Assembly (NCBI GenBank): GCA_029551145.1
Contig: JAKPGA010000031.1
Location: 1 to 64,000 of the forward strand
Origin: Thermotogota bacterium
Lineage (GTDB): Bacteria; Thermotogota; Thermotogae; Thermotogales; DSM-5069
DNA: 64,000 nucleotides
Direction: 5' to 3'
The notes under the pieces are model-generated. The model made no database searches and had not been told where the DNA came from. It saw nothing but the letters and a program-made list of their open reading frames with translations. A program made the position numbers and the translations under genes. Below, in pieces: positions 1-10,700 of the stretch (positions within the stretch are counted from its first letter, which is position 1; each line of letters starts with the position of its first letter).

Positions 1-136
1 TGTCATTGTCATTTGCAGTCACTTCAACCACGTGGTGTGCAAGGCTTGATATCGGAGGATATGTCGGTCCACAGGAGATCAAGACTAAGAGAAATAGTGC
101 TCCCAAAAGCAGAATCCACCATTTCACACCTTTCAT
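1..136 (-). CDS. Lipoprotein, N-terminal part only (runs off window start)
   Basis: The minus strand opens with ATG at 136-134, preceded by a GGGGGTGG Shine-Dalgarno sequence. The first 45 residues fit in the window: a short basic start (MKGVKWW), a hydrophobic stretch and the lipobox LISC followed by Gly, so the mature protein should begin at Cys22 with a lipid anchor. Nothing beyond the signal peptide identifies a family. It follows htrA by about 30 bases with no terminator between, so it is probably the last or next gene of the obg-nadD-dus-htrA run. Function unknown. Confidence 0.7.
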   Translation of the reverse strand, partial: MKGVKWWILLLGALFLLVLISCGPTYPPISSLAHHVVEVTANDND

Positions 137-167
137 TCAACCACCCCCTCGAGTGTTTTAAAAAACA

Positions 168-1538
168 TCAGCGGTATGTAAAGCTGTAGATCATCTTTGC
201 ACCTTTTCGATAGACGAAGATCGCTACAAAATCACCTTGCTTGATCTTTGACACGACGTTGTTCCAGTCTTTGACGGAGTTGACAGAGTGATTCTTGCCA
301 TTCACTGCCATTTGATAGATGACGTCTCCTTTTTGAATCTGTGTTGTGTTTTTCACCTGTCTTACTATCACGCCACTGAGCGAAGCAGGTATTGAGTAGC
401 TCTCTCTGTCCGATCCTGTGATCTCGTCGACAATCAGTCCCAAGAACTCCTGTGCAGCCTGTGTTGGCTCAGTGTCTTCTTCAACTGATGAACCCAGTGT
501 GACTGTCAAAGTGATCTCCTTTCCAGACCTGTTCACCACTATCGTCACAACATCACCGGGTACATGGCTGTGAATCAGAGAAACAAGTTCAGCATCGCTT
601 GTCACGGAGACATTGTCGAATTTAACAATGACATCGTTTTCCTGAAGCTTTGCCTTGTCGGCGGGAGAATTCTCCAGCACTTGGACAACCAATACACCTT
701 GATTGACCTTCAAACCCATCGCCTTTGCAAGGTCTTCGGTAACGGTCATGAGTCTTACACCGAGATACGCCTTCTGCGCCTTTCCGGTCGTTATGAGTTG
801 ATCGATGAACCTCTTGACTGTGTTGATTGGTATGGCAAAGCCAAGGTTAACTGCTTCTGTCGGGTTGATAATCGCGGTGTTTATTCCTATGACCTGCCCA
901 TGAATGTTCAAAAGTGGTCCACCGCTGTTGCCAGGGTTGATTGCGGCGTCTGTTTGAATCAGATTGGTGTAATAACCTGAACCATCGGGCTTTGAAATTC
1001 TCCTACCAGTCGCGCTCACAACTCCTATTGTCACCGTGTGCTGAAACCCAAGTGGGTTACCAATCGCGATTGCCCACTCGCCAATTCTTAGACTGTCAGA
1101 ATCACCAAACTCAACTACTGGCAGGTCCTTGTCTGGTTTGATCATCAAAACCGCAATATCAAGTTCGCTGTCTCCACCTACATATTCAGCTTTGTATGTT
1201 GTGCCATCCAGCAGCGTGACCGTTATATTCTTAGAGCCGCTCACAACGTGTTCGTTGGTCAGTATATACCCTTGTTTGTCAAAGATAAAACCTGAGCCGA
1301 GACTCGTTGTTTGTTGCGTGCCACCGAACGGATTGTAACCAAACCAACGTTTGAAAAACTCTTCCATGAATGGATCGAAGTAAGGTGATGTTGCGTACTT
1401 CACCGCTTCTACCTTCACTACAGCAGGTGCACACTGCTCAACGACAGCCACTACAGGGCTCTGGTAGTCCGGGTTCACATAGGCAAAGACCGCCAACACA
1501 GATATCAAGACAGCTAATACAGTTAAGAATCTCTTCAT
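168..1538 (-). CDS. htrA: HtrA/DegP-family periplasmic serine protease
   Basis: Trypsin-like serine protease with two PDZ domains, which degrades or refolds damaged envelope proteins. From the chosen ATG (456 residues) there is an N-terminal membrane/signal segment (residues 1-20), then a protease domain with the catalytic triad visible as His97 (TNEHVV), Asp127 (ELDIAV) and Ser205 (NPGNSGGPL). PDZ1 lies around 255-345 (AYLGVRLM start) and PDZ2 around 370-455. The ATG at 1538 is preferred because AGGAGGT lies 7 bases upstream; a GTG nine bases earlier sits inside that SD site. The start overlaps the dus stop codon by ATGA, implying translational coupling. The family assignment is secure; which HtrA paralogue (DegP, DegQ or DegS type) cannot be told. 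Confidence 0.95.
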   Translation of the reverse strand: MKRFLTVLAVLISVLAVFAYVNPDYQSPVVAVVEQCAPAVVKVEAVKYATSPYFDPFMEEFFKRWFGYNPFGGTQQTTSLGSGFIFDKQGYILTNEHVVSGSKNITVTLLDGTTYKAEYVGGDSELDIAVLMIKPDKDLPVVEFGDSDSLRIGEWAIAIGNPLGFQHTVTIGVVSATGRRISKPDGSGYYTNLIQTDAAINPGNSGGPLLNIHGQVIGINTAIINPTEAVNLGFAIPINTVKRFIDQLITTGKAQKAYLGVRLMTVTEDLAKAMGLKVNQGVLVVQVLENSPADKAKLQENDVIVKFDNVSVTSDAELVSLIHSHVPGDVVTIVVNRSGKEITLTVTLGSSVEEDTEPTQAAQEFLGLIVDEITGSDRESYSIPASLSGVIVRQVKNTTQIQKGDVIYQMAVNGKNHSVNSVKDWNNVVSKIKQGDFVAIFVYRKGAKMIYSFTYR

Positions 1539-2485
1539 GTGCAACACCTCCTACTCTGACTGTCTTCAATCCATTCGACTACATTAGTTTTACATTCGTT
1601 CATTAGAAAACTATTAAAAAACTCTTCTACGCAGTTTTTCATGGTATCCAGTGAATCTATCTTCATGAATTTCTCTCTGAATTCCCTCGCACCTCTCATG
1701 CCGTGTGTGTAGCCTGCTATGAATTGACGCATTTTGTAGATGGACTTTTCACCTTCATCTTCGATTTGCATTTTCAGATGCTCCATGAACATTCCTTTGA
1801 CCTCTTCGATTGTTGGTGTTCTGCTTTGAACAATCTGTGAAAAGATCCATGGTTTTCTCAAGGCACCTCTGGCTACTAAGACCGCTCGTGCGCCTGAAAT
1901 TTCAATCGCCTTGTACACATCACTGACTTCGTAGATATCTCCACTCACAGCGGTTGGTATGCAGTACTGTGAGAGTTTTAGATCCCATGTGGCTCTGTGA
2001 GAATACTGCTGTGCGACGGTCCTGCCATGCACCTCTATTCCATCCGCGCCTGATTCTATGCATCTTTCCATGATCCTGTCCAGATCGTTGTCTTCAAAAC
2101 CTATTCTGATCTTTACAGTCACAGGTTTGTCGACAGCCGATTTCACAGACTCCACGATCTTTGAAAGCCTATCAAGATCTTTGAGCAAAGCCCCGCCGGA
2201 GTTCTTCTTAATCACCTTCTTCACTGGACATGCAGCGTTTATGTCGATCCAGGCTGCATAAGGTTCAACGATCTTAGCGGCTTGAGCAAGTGTTTTGGGT
2301 TCACTCCCAAACAACTGCACAGCCACATTTGATTCGCTGCGCGGAAGCATTTTTTGAACTGCCTTGAGATTTCTTATGACACTTTCCGCACTGATCATCT
2401 CTGTGAAAGAAAACTGTGCGCCCCAAAGGGTGCATACAGTCCTAAAAGCTCTGTTTGTGATGCCAGCCATGGGAGCAAGTCCCAC
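1535..2485 (-). CDS. dusB: tRNA-dihydrouridine synthase (DusB-like)
   Basis: FMN- and NADPH-dependent enzyme reducing uridine to dihydrouridine in the tRNA D-loop. The TIM-barrel start GLAPMAGITNRAFR, the NAACPV motif carrying the catalytic Cys, and the later VSGDIY and LVARGALRKPWIF (FMN phosphate) motifs are all present; length is about 316 residues, normal for the family. The GTG at 2485 has no visible Shine-Dalgarno sequence and gives a protein lacking the usual 8-10 residues before GLAPMAG. An in-frame ATT at 2512, nine codons upstream, is preceded by AAGGTGA at good spacing and would restore them (see findings). The 3' end overlaps htrA by ATGA; the 5' end abuts or overlaps nadD. Confidence 0.93.
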   Translation of the reverse strand: MGLAPMAGITNRAFRTVCTLWGAQFSFTEMISAESVIRNLKAVQKMLPRSESNVAVQLFGSEPKTLAQAAKIVEPYAAWIDINAACPVKKVIKKNSGGALLKDLDRLSKIVESVKSAVDKPVTVKIRIGFEDNDLDRIMERCIESGADGIEVHGRTVAQQYSHRATWDLKLSQYCIPTAVSGDIYEVSDVYKAIEISGARAVLVARGALRKPWIFSQIVQSRTPTIEEVKGMFMEHLKMQIEDEGEKSIYKMRQFIAGYTHGMRGAREFREKFMKIDSLDTMKNCVEEFFNSFLMNECKTNVVEWIEDSQSRRCCT

Positions 2486-2498
2486 AAAACCAGGAAAT

Positions 2499-3125
2499 TC
2501 AAAATTGGTAATACTCGATCACCTTCTTTTCAATTGATGGGTGAACCATTCCCTTTATCGACCTTTTCTCTTTGATCCTCTTTCTTATGTCGCTCGCCGA
2601 TATCTGAATCAAAGGCGCGTTCAAAAAGATAATTGAATCATACAGTTCTTTCAAAACTGCCTTTGCATGTTCTTCATATGGCTTGTTGCAGTATCTTGGA
2701 TAAACTGCAAAATAGCAGCTACTCAATAGGTCTTTGTATCTGTGCCAGTTTTCGATGTTCGATAAGCAGTCTTCTCCCGTTACAAAATAAGGCTTTGTGT
2801 GGTGAAGCTCCGAAAAATGCAGGACGGTGTAAAGAGAATATGAGATATCCTGGCGAGTTCTCTCATAATCACTGACGAACATCCTTTGATTGTCAAAGGT
2901 TATTTTACACCATTCTAATCTCAACTCAAAGGGTGCAAGATCGTTTGGTTTGTGTGGTGGAAGATAGGTTGGTATGATGTAAAGTAGGTCCAGTTTGAGC
3001 TCTTCGATAGCAGATTCTGCAACTATCAGATGCCCAAGATGTGGTGGATCAAAAGAGCCACCAAAAATGCCAATTCTACTCTTTGTATTCAAAGCTGTAC
3101 TGCCCGATCCAGACTGTATCACCAT
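2499..3125 (-). CDS. nadD: Nicotinate-nucleotide adenylyltransferase
   Basis: Transfers AMP from ATP to nicotinate mononucleotide, giving deamido-NAD in NAD synthesis. The nucleotidyltransferase signature [14 protein letters not shown] is near the N-terminus and the second conserved motif ISASDIRKR is near the C-terminus. The start is uncertain. ATG at 3125 (208 residues) has GGGGGC upstream and overlaps the obg 3' end by 50 bases. TTG at 3092 would give 197 residues, closer to the usual length and with only 17 bases of overlap, but has a weaker ribosome site. A GTG at 3155 is also possible. It lies downstream of obg and upstream of dus in the same transcript. Confidence 0.93.
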   Translation of the reverse strand: MVIQSGSGSTALNTKSRIGIFGGSFDPPHLGHLIVAESAIEELKLDLLYIIPTYLPPHKPNDLAPFELRLEWCKITFDNQRMFVSDYERTRQDISYSLYTVLHFSELHHTKPYFVTGEDCLSNIENWHRYKDLLSSCYFAVYPRYCNKPYEEHAKAVLKELYDSIIFLNAPLIQISASDIRKRIKEKRSIKGMVHPSIEKKVIEYYQF

Positions 3126-4377
3126 CTTTAGCCCCCATCTGTCTGAGTTTTTCACTCAAGCCGTTCTTTTCGAGAATATCCAGAAATCTCGCAAGGGCGT
3201 CCTTCTGGTCCAAGGAGTATCTGCTGAGCCAACCTTGGATTTGTTCTCCAAATATTTCAAAACCATCTTTAGTTTTTCTTATCTCAAAATCGAATCTCTC
3301 CTCGATCCTCCTTCGAATTGGCTTTGGCTTTTCAAAAACAGGTACAAACTGCGCCTGCAAAGACAATTTACTTCTTCCGACCACCTCAAAGATCTTCTGT
3401 TTGATAGTATCTATGTTTACTCGCAACAATGCCGAAACTGGATAGACCTTCTGCTTGGAATGTCTCTCAAGCACAGATATTCTTTTTTCAAGTTCATTTT
3501 CGTCGAGCAAATCTATCTTGTTTGCCACAATGATCTGCGGTTTTTTTGAAAGTGCCTCACTGTATTTGTTGAGTTCTTCGATGATAATATCGTAGTCTCT
3601 TAGAAAATCTCTTCCTTCACAGCCAGAGATATCCACTACGTGCACAAGCACACCGCATCTTTCTATGTGTCTGAGAAAGAGATTACCAAGCCCAGCACCT
3701 TCACTCGCTCCTTCTATGATCCCTGGGATATCAGCCAGTACGAATTCGTTGTTCTGATCGATCTTCACTACACCAAGATTTGGTATCAAGGTAGTGAAAG
3801 GGTAACTTGCAATCTTGGGCCTCGCGTTACTCATTACCGATATCAGTGAACTTTTACCAACATTTGGAAAACCTATTAAACCAGCATCAGCAAGCAACTT
3901 CAATTCGAGTTCAAGCCACCTTGATTCCCCTTCATCGCCTTTTTCAGCTATTCGGGGTGCTCTGAGAACACTCGAAGCAAAATGGGTGTTTCCTCGTCCA
4001 CCCTTCCCCCCGCGCGCGACACAAACCATCATCCCGGGTTTATCAAGATCTGCCAGTATCTCACCAGTTTGGCTATCTTTGACGAGTGTTCCGACCGGAA
4101 CATCGATGATGAGATCCTCTCCGTTTCTACCTGCTTGCTTTTTGCCCCTGCCGTGTTCACCGTTTTCTGCCACAAACCTTCTCTGATGTTTGAAATTCAA
4201 CAGAGTTGAAAGGCCAGAATTCGCGCGGAGTATTACAAAGCCACCATCTCCACCATCTCCACCATCTGGTCCGCCTTTTGGTACGTATTTCTCCCTTCTA
4301 AAGCTGACAACGCCATTTCCACCGTCACCAGCTTTCACATATATTCTCACTCTGTCAACGAAATCTTCCGTTTGCAA
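3076..4377 (-). CDS. obg: Obg-family GTPase
   Basis: Essential ribosome-associated GTPase involved in 50S assembly and stress response. The glycine-rich Obg fold occupies about residues 1-157 ([15 protein letters not shown], then [12 protein letters not shown]). The G domain follows with GFPNVGKSS (G1), DIPGIIEGA (G3) and ANKIDLLD (G4), and a C-terminal OCT domain ends the 433-residue protein. The TTG at 4377 is chosen because GAGGTGAT lies four bases upstream and the product then starts at the usual position; an ATG 13 codons upstream lacks such a site. It is the first gene of the minus-strand run and diverges from murB. Confidence 0.96.
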   Translation of the reverse strand: MQTEDFVDRVRIYVKAGDGGNGVVSFRREKYVPKGGPDGGDGGDGGFVILRANSGLSTLLNFKHQRRFVAENGEHGRGKKQAGRNGEDLIIDVPVGTLVKDSQTGEILADLDKPGMMVCVARGGKGGRGNTHFASSVLRAPRIAEKGDEGESRWLELELKLLADAGLIGFPNVGKSSLISVMSNARPKIASYPFTTLIPNLGVVKIDQNNEFVLADIPGIIEGASEGAGLGNLFLRHIERCGVLVHVVDISGCEGRDFLRDYDIIIEELNKYSEALSKKPQIIVANKIDLLDENELEKRISVLERHSKQKVYPVSALLRVNIDTIKQKIFEVVGRSKLSLQAQFVPVFEKPKPIRRRIEERFDFEIRKTKDGFEIFGEQIQGWLSRYSLDQKDALARFLDILEKNGLSEKLRQMGAKDGDTVWIGQYSFEYKE

Positions 4378-4447
4378 GAAAATCACCTCTTTGCGCAGTT
4401 TGATTTTACTATACATTTCATTCCAAGGTCTTGTTGTCGAACGATGA

Positions 4448-4453
4448 TATAAT
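4448..4453 (+). promoter_or_regulatory. -10 box (TATAAT) of an apparently leaderless murB transcript
   Basis: A perfect TATAAT ends seven bases before the murB ATG (4461), which places the expected start of transcription at 4460-4461, on the start codon itself. No good -35 hexamer is seen at normal spacing and no Shine-Dalgarno sequence precedes the ATG. Confidence 0.5.
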
Positions 4454-4460
4454 TTTGCTG

Positions 4461-5321
4461 ATGACGACAGAAAAAAGATTATGTGAATATCGATTTGATG
4501 AACCGTTGAATAGACATACGAGTTTCAAAATCGGTGGTTGCGCAAAGCTTTTCATCAAGCCCAAATCAGTTGATGGCCTGATCTGCGCGCTTGAGAAATT
4601 CCAGTACGCGAAAGTTCTGGCAAAAGGTACCAACATTCTTGCGCCAGACGAAGGTGTTGATGTAGTGGTGAATACACTTGGTTTGAACAGATATCACATT
4701 GAAGGTGAACTGATCGTAGCCGAGGCTGGTGTGCTGTTGTCCACCTTGTGCAAGGCTGCCGCGCGCAATGGCTTGTCCGGTCTGGAGTTTGCATATGGTA
4801 TACCTGGCACCGTTGGCGGCGCCGTTTATATGAACGCAGGCGCATACGAAGGGGAAATATGCGATGTTGTGGAATATGTTGAGGTTTACGACCGTAGAAG
4901 AATGGTGAAACTTGAAAGATCACAGATGGAATTTTCTTACAGATCCAGTATCTTGAAAAAGACTGATTGGGTGGTTCTCAGAGTGGCACTCAGATTGAAA
5001 CCAGATGACAGTCAGCTCATTAACAGTCGCATGGAACTGATCATGAGCAAGAGGATTCAAACACAACCGCTTGATTTGCCGAGTGCGGGAAGCGTCTTCA
5101 AAAGGCCGAGAAAAGACTTTTACGTTGGCAGGGCAATAGAAGAACTTGGCTTGAAGGGGTTGCGTGTGGGTGATGCTCAAGTTTCAACGAAACATGCTGG
5201 GTTCATAGTGAATCTTGGGAACGCAAAGGCAAGCGATGTCAGGAAATTGATCCGGATTATTCAGCAGGAAGTATACAGGAATTATCAAGTACAGCTTGAA
5301 CCTGAGGTGGAGATCTGGTGA
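4461..5321 (+). CDS. murB: UDP-N-acetylenolpyruvoylglucosamine reductase
   Basis: FAD- and NADPH-dependent reduction of UDP-GlcNAc-enolpyruvate to UDP-MurNAc, the second committed step of peptidoglycan synthesis. Visible are the FAD-binding motifs [10 protein letters not shown] and [24 protein letters not shown], the segment [10 protein letters not shown] holding the catalytic Ser, and the terminal Glu motif LEPEVEIW. At 286 residues it fits the shorter (type II-like) MurB. ATG 4461 begins right after a TATAAT box, suggesting leaderless translation; a TTG at 4431 is in frame but would lie upstream of that promoter. It overlaps the next gene by GTGA. Confidence 0.95.
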   Translation: MTTEKRLCEYRFDEPLNRHTSFKIGGCAKLFIKPKSVDGLICALEKFQYAKVLAKGTNILAPDEGVDVVVNTLGLNRYHIEGELIVAEAGVLLSTLCKAAARNGLSGLEFAYGIPGTVGGAVYMNAGAYEGEICDVVEYVEVYDRRRMVKLERSQMEFSYRSSILKKTDWVVLRVALRLKPDDSQLINSRMELIMSKRIQTQPLDLPSAGSVFKRPRKDFYVGRAIEELGLKGLRVGDAQVSTKHAGFIVNLGNAKASDVRKLIRIIQQEVYRNYQVQLEPEVEIW

Positions 5322-5908
5322 ATGAACTTTTGACAATTCAGCAGGAGGCTTCTGCGAAATTGAACATACAGCGCTCGCAGTTCTATTCACACGTCTTTGA
5401 AGTCAACAGCGTGCAGCAAGCCAAGGAAAAGATCAAAACCTTTTCAAAGTCCTACAACAACGCCACTCACGTATGTTGGGCTCTCAGGGTTATCGAAAAG
5501 GATTTGATTGAACTGTATTCAGATGGCGGTGAACCAAGCTCAAGTGCAGGTTTTCCCATACTGACCGTCTTAAGGGAGAACAACTTGGTAAACCTCTGCT
5601 GTGTTGTAGCCAGATACTTCGGTGGTGTGAAACTTGGCATCAGGGGTCTCATAGATGCTTACTCTCAAGCAACCCGCTTGGCACTCAAGAATACAAAGAT
5701 TGTCAAAGTCGTGAAGTTGTTTGAACATATCTTTGTGTGTAGGCATGACCAGATTGGAGAGCTGGTTTCTATGATCAAGAAACACGGTGGAAAGATTGAG
5801 AAAATCGAGCAAGCCGAACAATCTATGGTGACGATAAGGGCATTGATATCTCAAAGAATAGATGGTTTTTGTCCTCAAGTGAGTGAGAAGCTGGTGAAAG
5901 TCTTATGA
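5318..5908 (+). CDS. IMPACT/YigZ-family protein
   Basis: Member of the UPF0029/IMPACT family (YigZ in E. coli, YvyE in B. subtilis), 196 residues. The family motif region runs from THVCWALRV through YSDGGEPSSSAGFPIL to CCVVARYFGGVKLGIRGL, which matches the conserved core; a C-terminal ferredoxin-like domain follows. The bacterial function is not settled; the eukaryotic relative regulates Gcn2. The GTG start overlaps the murB stop by four bases and the stop overlaps the next ATG by four, so it is translated as part of the murB-glmM operon. Confidence 0.88.
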   Translation: MNELLTIQQEASAKLNIQRSQFYSHVFEVNSVQQAKEKIKTFSKSYNNATHVCWALRVIEKDLIELYSDGGEPSSSAGFPILTVLRENNLVNLCCVVARYFGGVKLGIRGLIDAYSQATRLALKNTKIVKVVKLFEHIFVCRHDQIGELVSMIKKHGGKIEKIEQAEQSMVTIRALISQRIDGFCPQVSEKLVKVL

Positions 5909-6453
5909 AAAAAGAGAGGTTTTTCGTCATAATTCTGAGTATTTTCGCACTGCTCTTTTTGGTCACCTTTCAAGCGTATCGTTCCGTAAGACAGTCTCAG
6001 GAAAGATATCAGAGAATTGTCAGGGCTTATGAACTGTATTGCTTGGGCAGGTATGACGACTTTGCAAGATATGTCGATCAGTACAAACTGAAAGAGCTCT
6101 CATATTTGAACAGTGCCATAGTTGAGCAGAGATTTCAGCAGTTTTATGTGGCTGCCATGAAGGAGTTCAATTTGGGTAACTTCGCTTCTGCCGTGGAACT
6201 TTTCAGAAAAGCTTTGGGACAAATCGATTCCAAAGACAACCGTTACGATGAAATTGTCTACTATCTTTCGTTATCTCTGGTGAATTCCAATAGGCTTCAG
6301 GAAGCAAAGTTGGAGTTATCCAGTTTCGTGAATCGTGAGAATTCTGTGTACAGAAGTAAGGGTTTACAGTTGCTGATAGATGTTTATAAAAAGACCGGCG
6401 AGATGGTGAAGGCACAGGAAATCGAGAAGATGCTTTCGGAGGTGAAGAAATGA
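5905..6453 (+). CDS. Membrane-anchored TPR-like protein
   Basis: 182 residues. One N-terminal hydrophobic segment (about residues 6-22, FFVIILSIFALLFLV) is followed by a charged helical region with at least two tetratricopeptide-like repeats, for example FNLGNFASAVELFRKAL around residues 91-108 and the helix pair ending LQLLIDVYKKTGE. This suggests a membrane-tethered protein-interaction module facing the periplasm. It overlaps both neighbours by ATGA and sits between cell-wall genes murB and glmM, so a link to envelope synthesis is possible but only inferred. No named family was recognised. Confidence 0.8.
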   Translation: MKKERFFVIILSIFALLFLVTFQAYRSVRQSQERYQRIVRAYELYCLGRYDDFARYVDQYKLKELSYLNSAIVEQRFQQFYVAAMKEFNLGNFASAVELFRKALGQIDSKDNRYDEIVYYLSLSLVNSNRLQEAKLELSSFVNRENSVYRSKGLQLLIDVYKKTGEMVKAQEIEKMLSEVKK

Positions 6454-7748
6454 GGGAGTTGTTCGGTACCGATGGGATACGGGGGATTTTCAACGAAGAT
6501 TTGACTGAAGAACTTGCGCACAAGGTTGGTTTGACAATAGGAAGGATGCACCCAGATGGAAAGTTTTTGGTTGTGCGCGATACACGTGAGTCCGGGTTGG
6601 CTCTGCAGAGTGCGATAGCCGATGGTCTTGTCAGAAGCGGTGCCACCGTTTATCTTGGGGGAATACTTCCAACACCAGCAGCGGCATTGATAACAAAGCT
6701 GAAGAACTGGTTCGGAGTTGTGATCTCCGCGTCTCATAATCCCTATTATTACAACGGCATAAAATTGATGAGATCAGGTTTCAAGCTCGCCGATGAAGAA
6801 GAGGCTGAGATTGAAAAAAGGCTCTCAGCACAGTACAGTTCCCTTGAAAATCACCTGAAAGGGCAGATTGTTGATTTTCCTGAGGTTGAAGATCTCTATG
6901 TGCAGATGATCGCAGACATGTTTTCAGACGTTGATTTTCGCGGTATTTCTGTTGCTGTTGACGCTTCCAACGGCGCTGCCTACAGGACAACGCCAGCTGT
7001 CTTGGATAGACTTGGTCTTAAGGTGACCTGCTATTGCAACCAACCAGATGGAAGAAATATAAACGACAACTGTGGTTCGCTCCATCCAGAGTATTTGGCA
7101 CAAAAGATCGCTGGCTTTGACTTGGGAATCCTGCACGATGGTGATGCGGACAGGTGCATACTTTTGAGCAAAGAAGGAAAAGAAATACACGGTGACAAGA
7201 TCATGGGCATCCTCGCGGTTTCGATGAAAAATGAATCAAGGCTCAAGAATAATCTGCTCATAGCGACAATTATGAGCAACCTGGGGCTGGAAATCTTTTT
7301 GAAGGAAAACCAGATTAACATGGTAAGAACAAAAGTGGGAGATCGATATGTTTTGGAACAAATGTTGAAATCGGGTGCGAACATAGGTGGTGAAAGATCT
7401 GGGCACATCATCTTCTTAGATAGATCGACGACTGGAGATGGCTTGATCACCGCGCTGGAATTTCTCAGGGTGATGGTTATTGCCAAGAAGGACTCTTCGG
7501 AGCTTGAAAAGCAAGTGGCAGACCTTCCACAACACATGATCAATGTCAAAGTATTGGACAAAACGGTGGCTGAGCATCCACATTTAAAGGAAAAGGTCTC
7601 ACAGTTGCAAAGAAGTGGTTTTAGAATCGTCGTGAGGGCATCGGGAACAGAACCAGTCATACGAGTCATGGCAGAAGGACAAGATGCACTGCAGACCAAG
7701 ATGATCGCAGAGGAAATAGCCGATCTTGTAAAGGCTTTGGGAGGGTGA
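6450..7748 (+). CDS. glmM: Phosphoglucosamine mutase
   Basis: Converts glucosamine-6-phosphate to glucosamine-1-phosphate on the route to UDP-GlcNAc. The protein (432 residues) shows the GTDGIRG start, the active-site serine loop ISASHNP, the Mg-binding loop HDGDADRC, the sugar-binding GGERSGH, and the C-terminal phosphate-binding loop RASGTEPVIRVM. The start ATG overlaps the upstream TPR gene by four bases and has GGAGGTGAAG in front. Grouping with murB makes a small amino-sugar/peptidoglycan operon. Confidence 0.96.
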   Translation: MRELFGTDGIRGIFNEDLTEELAHKVGLTIGRMHPDGKFLVVRDTRESGLALQSAIADGLVRSGATVYLGGILPTPAAALITKLKNWFGVVISASHNPYYYNGIKLMRSGFKLADEEEAEIEKRLSAQYSSLENHLKGQIVDFPEVEDLYVQMIADMFSDVDFRGISVAVDASNGAAYRTTPAVLDRLGLKVTCYCNQPDGRNINDNCGSLHPEYLAQKIAGFDLGILHDGDADRCILLSKEGKEIHGDKIMGILAVSMKNESRLKNNLLIATIMSNLGLEIFLKENQINMVRTKVGDRYVLEQMLKSGANIGGERSGHIIFLDRSTTGDGLITALEFLRVMVIAKKDSSELEKQVADLPQHMINVKVLDKTVAEHPHLKEKVSQLQRSGFRIVVRASGTEPVIRVMAEGQDALQTKMIAEEIADLVKALGG

Positions 7749-7766
7749 CAAGGAGGGTGAGTTTGC

Positions 7767-10700
7767 GTGAAGGTCGGGATTTGCCTTGGTTCAAGCAGTG
7801 TATCGGTTTACAGTGATGCAGATTCACCACTTTGGATCCAGCACAACGGCGATCCAATAAGTGTTCTGCGGCAGATCCTGAAAGATTTTCCAGATCCCAT
7901 CCAGATCGCGTTCACCGGTAGAAAACTCAGAAGATACTTCAATGCGCCTTCGATATCGGAATCTGAGGCATGTGAGATAGCGTACTCTCATTTGAAAGAA
8001 AAGTATCACCAACATCAGGCAATTGTCTCGGCCGGTGGTGAGAACTTTGTACTGTACAAGCTTGACAGAGATGGGCGAATAAATGGTGTCTACACCGGCA
8101 ACAAATGCGCTTCCGGGACCGGAGAATTCTTTCTGCAGCAACTGAGAAGAATGGGAATAGACCTGTCCCAGATTTCGCAGTTCAGCTATAACGGGATCTA
8201 CAAACTCTCTTCGAGGTGTACGGTCTTTTGCAAAAGCGACTGCACTCATGCACTGAATAAGGGAGTCCCAAAGGAAATGGTTTTGAATGGTCTTGGCAAA
8301 GTGATGGCAGACAAGATACTACAGCTTGCCCATTCTGCACGCGTGAACAAGATATTGCTCATTGGTGGCACAACGAAAAACCAATTGATGCTCAGAAATC
8401 TCGAAGGACAAATAGAGTTCACCATTCCTCAAGAAGCAACTTATTTTGAGGCTTTAGGGGCATATCTGTGGATAGATGTCCATCGCACGTGGGTTGTCAA
8501 CAAATCCAGTGTCCTTTCTGAGAAACTGCCTTCGGCATTCTCCAGGCACAAACCGTTGCTGAATTTCTCATCGATGGTTGAATTCAAGCAGATGGAAAGA
8601 GGTACAGCACGGTCAGGTGATGAATGTGTCTTAGGAGTAGATGTCGGTTCGACAACTACCAAGGCGGTCTTGGTGAGAATCTCTGACAAGAAAATCCTTG
8701 CGAGCAGCTATTTACGAACACTTGGCGATCCTGTCAACGCCTCCAGGAAGTGCTACACAGAGATACTTGAGCAGATAAAAGTACCTGTACGGATAATCGC
8801 CGTTGGAGTCACGGGATCTGGTAGAAAAATCGTTGGTCTGCATGTCGGGACGAGTGCAGTTTACAACGAAATCATGGCACATGCCAGGGCTGCAGCCTTC
8901 TTTGATCCAGAGGTGGACACCATCTTTGAAATAGGTGGTCAGGATGCAAAGTACACGTATCTGAACGAGGGTATCCCATATGATTATGCGATGAACGAGG
9001 CTTGTTCAGCTGGCACAGGGTCCTTCCTTGAAGAAGCAGCGCGAGAGTCGCTTGGTATAGATTACACGCAGATAGCCGATTATGCCCTCAAAGGACAGAA
9101 TCCTCCCAACTTCAGTGACCAATGTGCAGCCTTCATAAACAGTGACATAAAGACGGCAATTCAGGAACAGATCGATGCCGAAGATATATGTGCAGGCCTT
9201 GTTTACTCTATTTGCATGAATTACATCAACAGAGTCAAAGGCAACAGACCTGTGGGTAAGAAATTGTTCGTCCAGGGTGGTACCTGTTATAACAGGGCGA
9301 TCCCATATGCGATGGCAGCCCTGACCGGTAAAAAGGTGATAGTGCCGCCTGAGCCAGGACTCATGGGTGCATACGGTGTTGCCTTGATGACTATGGAAAA
9401 CCTTGATAAGGGCGTCTTGCAGAAAAGTACCTATGATTTGAAAGAGCTTGCAGATCGACAGGTCAAGTACCTTAAACCATTTGTCTGTTCAGGTGGAAAG
9501 AACAAATGTGATAGAAAGTGCACAATAAGTGTTATCGAAATAGACAACAAGAGACTTTTCTTTGGTGGCTCCTGCAACATGTATGAAAACATCAGAGAAA
9601 ACCGTCAGAATACAGAGGACTTCGATTTTCTAAGATTAAGAGAGCGCTTACTGTATAAACTGCCTCAGCCAAACGCTCGTGGTAAGAGAATTGGTCTGAG
9701 TAGATCTTTTGCGATGAACAGTCTGTTCCCGTTTTTTTCGAAATTCTTTTCAGAACTCGGATTTGAAGTTGTTCTTCCTGATGAACCCGATGAGCAGGGT
9801 AAAGACAGAATGGGTGCCGAGTTCTGTTTTCCAGTTGAACAATCTCACGGTTTTCTGATCTCGCTGCTCAAGAAAAACCCAGATTACATCTTCATACCGA
9901 GAATCAAGGCGATAAGAGTTAGCAATTCAGACACCAATGGTGTTTTCTGCCCGTTCGTTCAAAGTGAAGCCGATTGGTTGAAAGCCGACATCCCAGAGCT
10001 TACGAATTTCAATCTTCTCACCTGCAACATAGACTTCACCGAGCCAAACGAGAAGATCATCGAATCACTCGACCAAATGTTGAAGCCTATTGGGATACAG
10101 ACTGCAGATGTGAGAAGGGCTTTCTACTGTGCAAGGCAGGCGCAGGAGGATTTCGAAAGGAATTTGAAGCAGATCGGCAAAGACTTCCTCGATAAAGTTG
10201 AGAAGACTGGCATAGGCATAGTGATCTTTGGAAGATCTTACAACGCGTTTTTGAGCTATGCTAATCTCGGCGTACCAAGAAAGATATCCAGTTACGGGTA
10301 TCCCGTCGTGAGCTTTGATGCACTGCCTTTTGCCGACAACCCTGGCTACGAGAACATGTACTGGGCTTGGGGTGAGATGATAATAAGGGCAGCTAACTAT
10401 GTCAAGAACCATCCGAAACTTTTTCCAGTTTACATAACGAACTTCAGTTGTGGCCCGGATTCCTTTTTGCTTTCCTACTTCAAAGATGTGATGAAAGACA
10501 AGCCTGCTCTGATACTTGAATTAGACAGCCACACCGCTGATGCCGGAATCGAGACCCGTATTGAAGCCTTTTTTGATGTTATCAGATACAGAAAAAAGAA
10601 GCAGTACGAAGATCAAATCTATAAACCTCTGTCGGTCCAGATCAACAAAAGTGGGATTTTCATAAGCAAGGATTCTGAGTTGATAACTTGGACTGACAAA

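Noticed and set aside
2995-3549. 184-residue plus-strand frame
   Set aside because: Covers the 3' end of obg and 5' end of nadD on the opposite strand; no motif.
7031-7699. 222-residue minus-strand frame
   Set aside because: Antisense to glmM; composition is that of a shadow frame.
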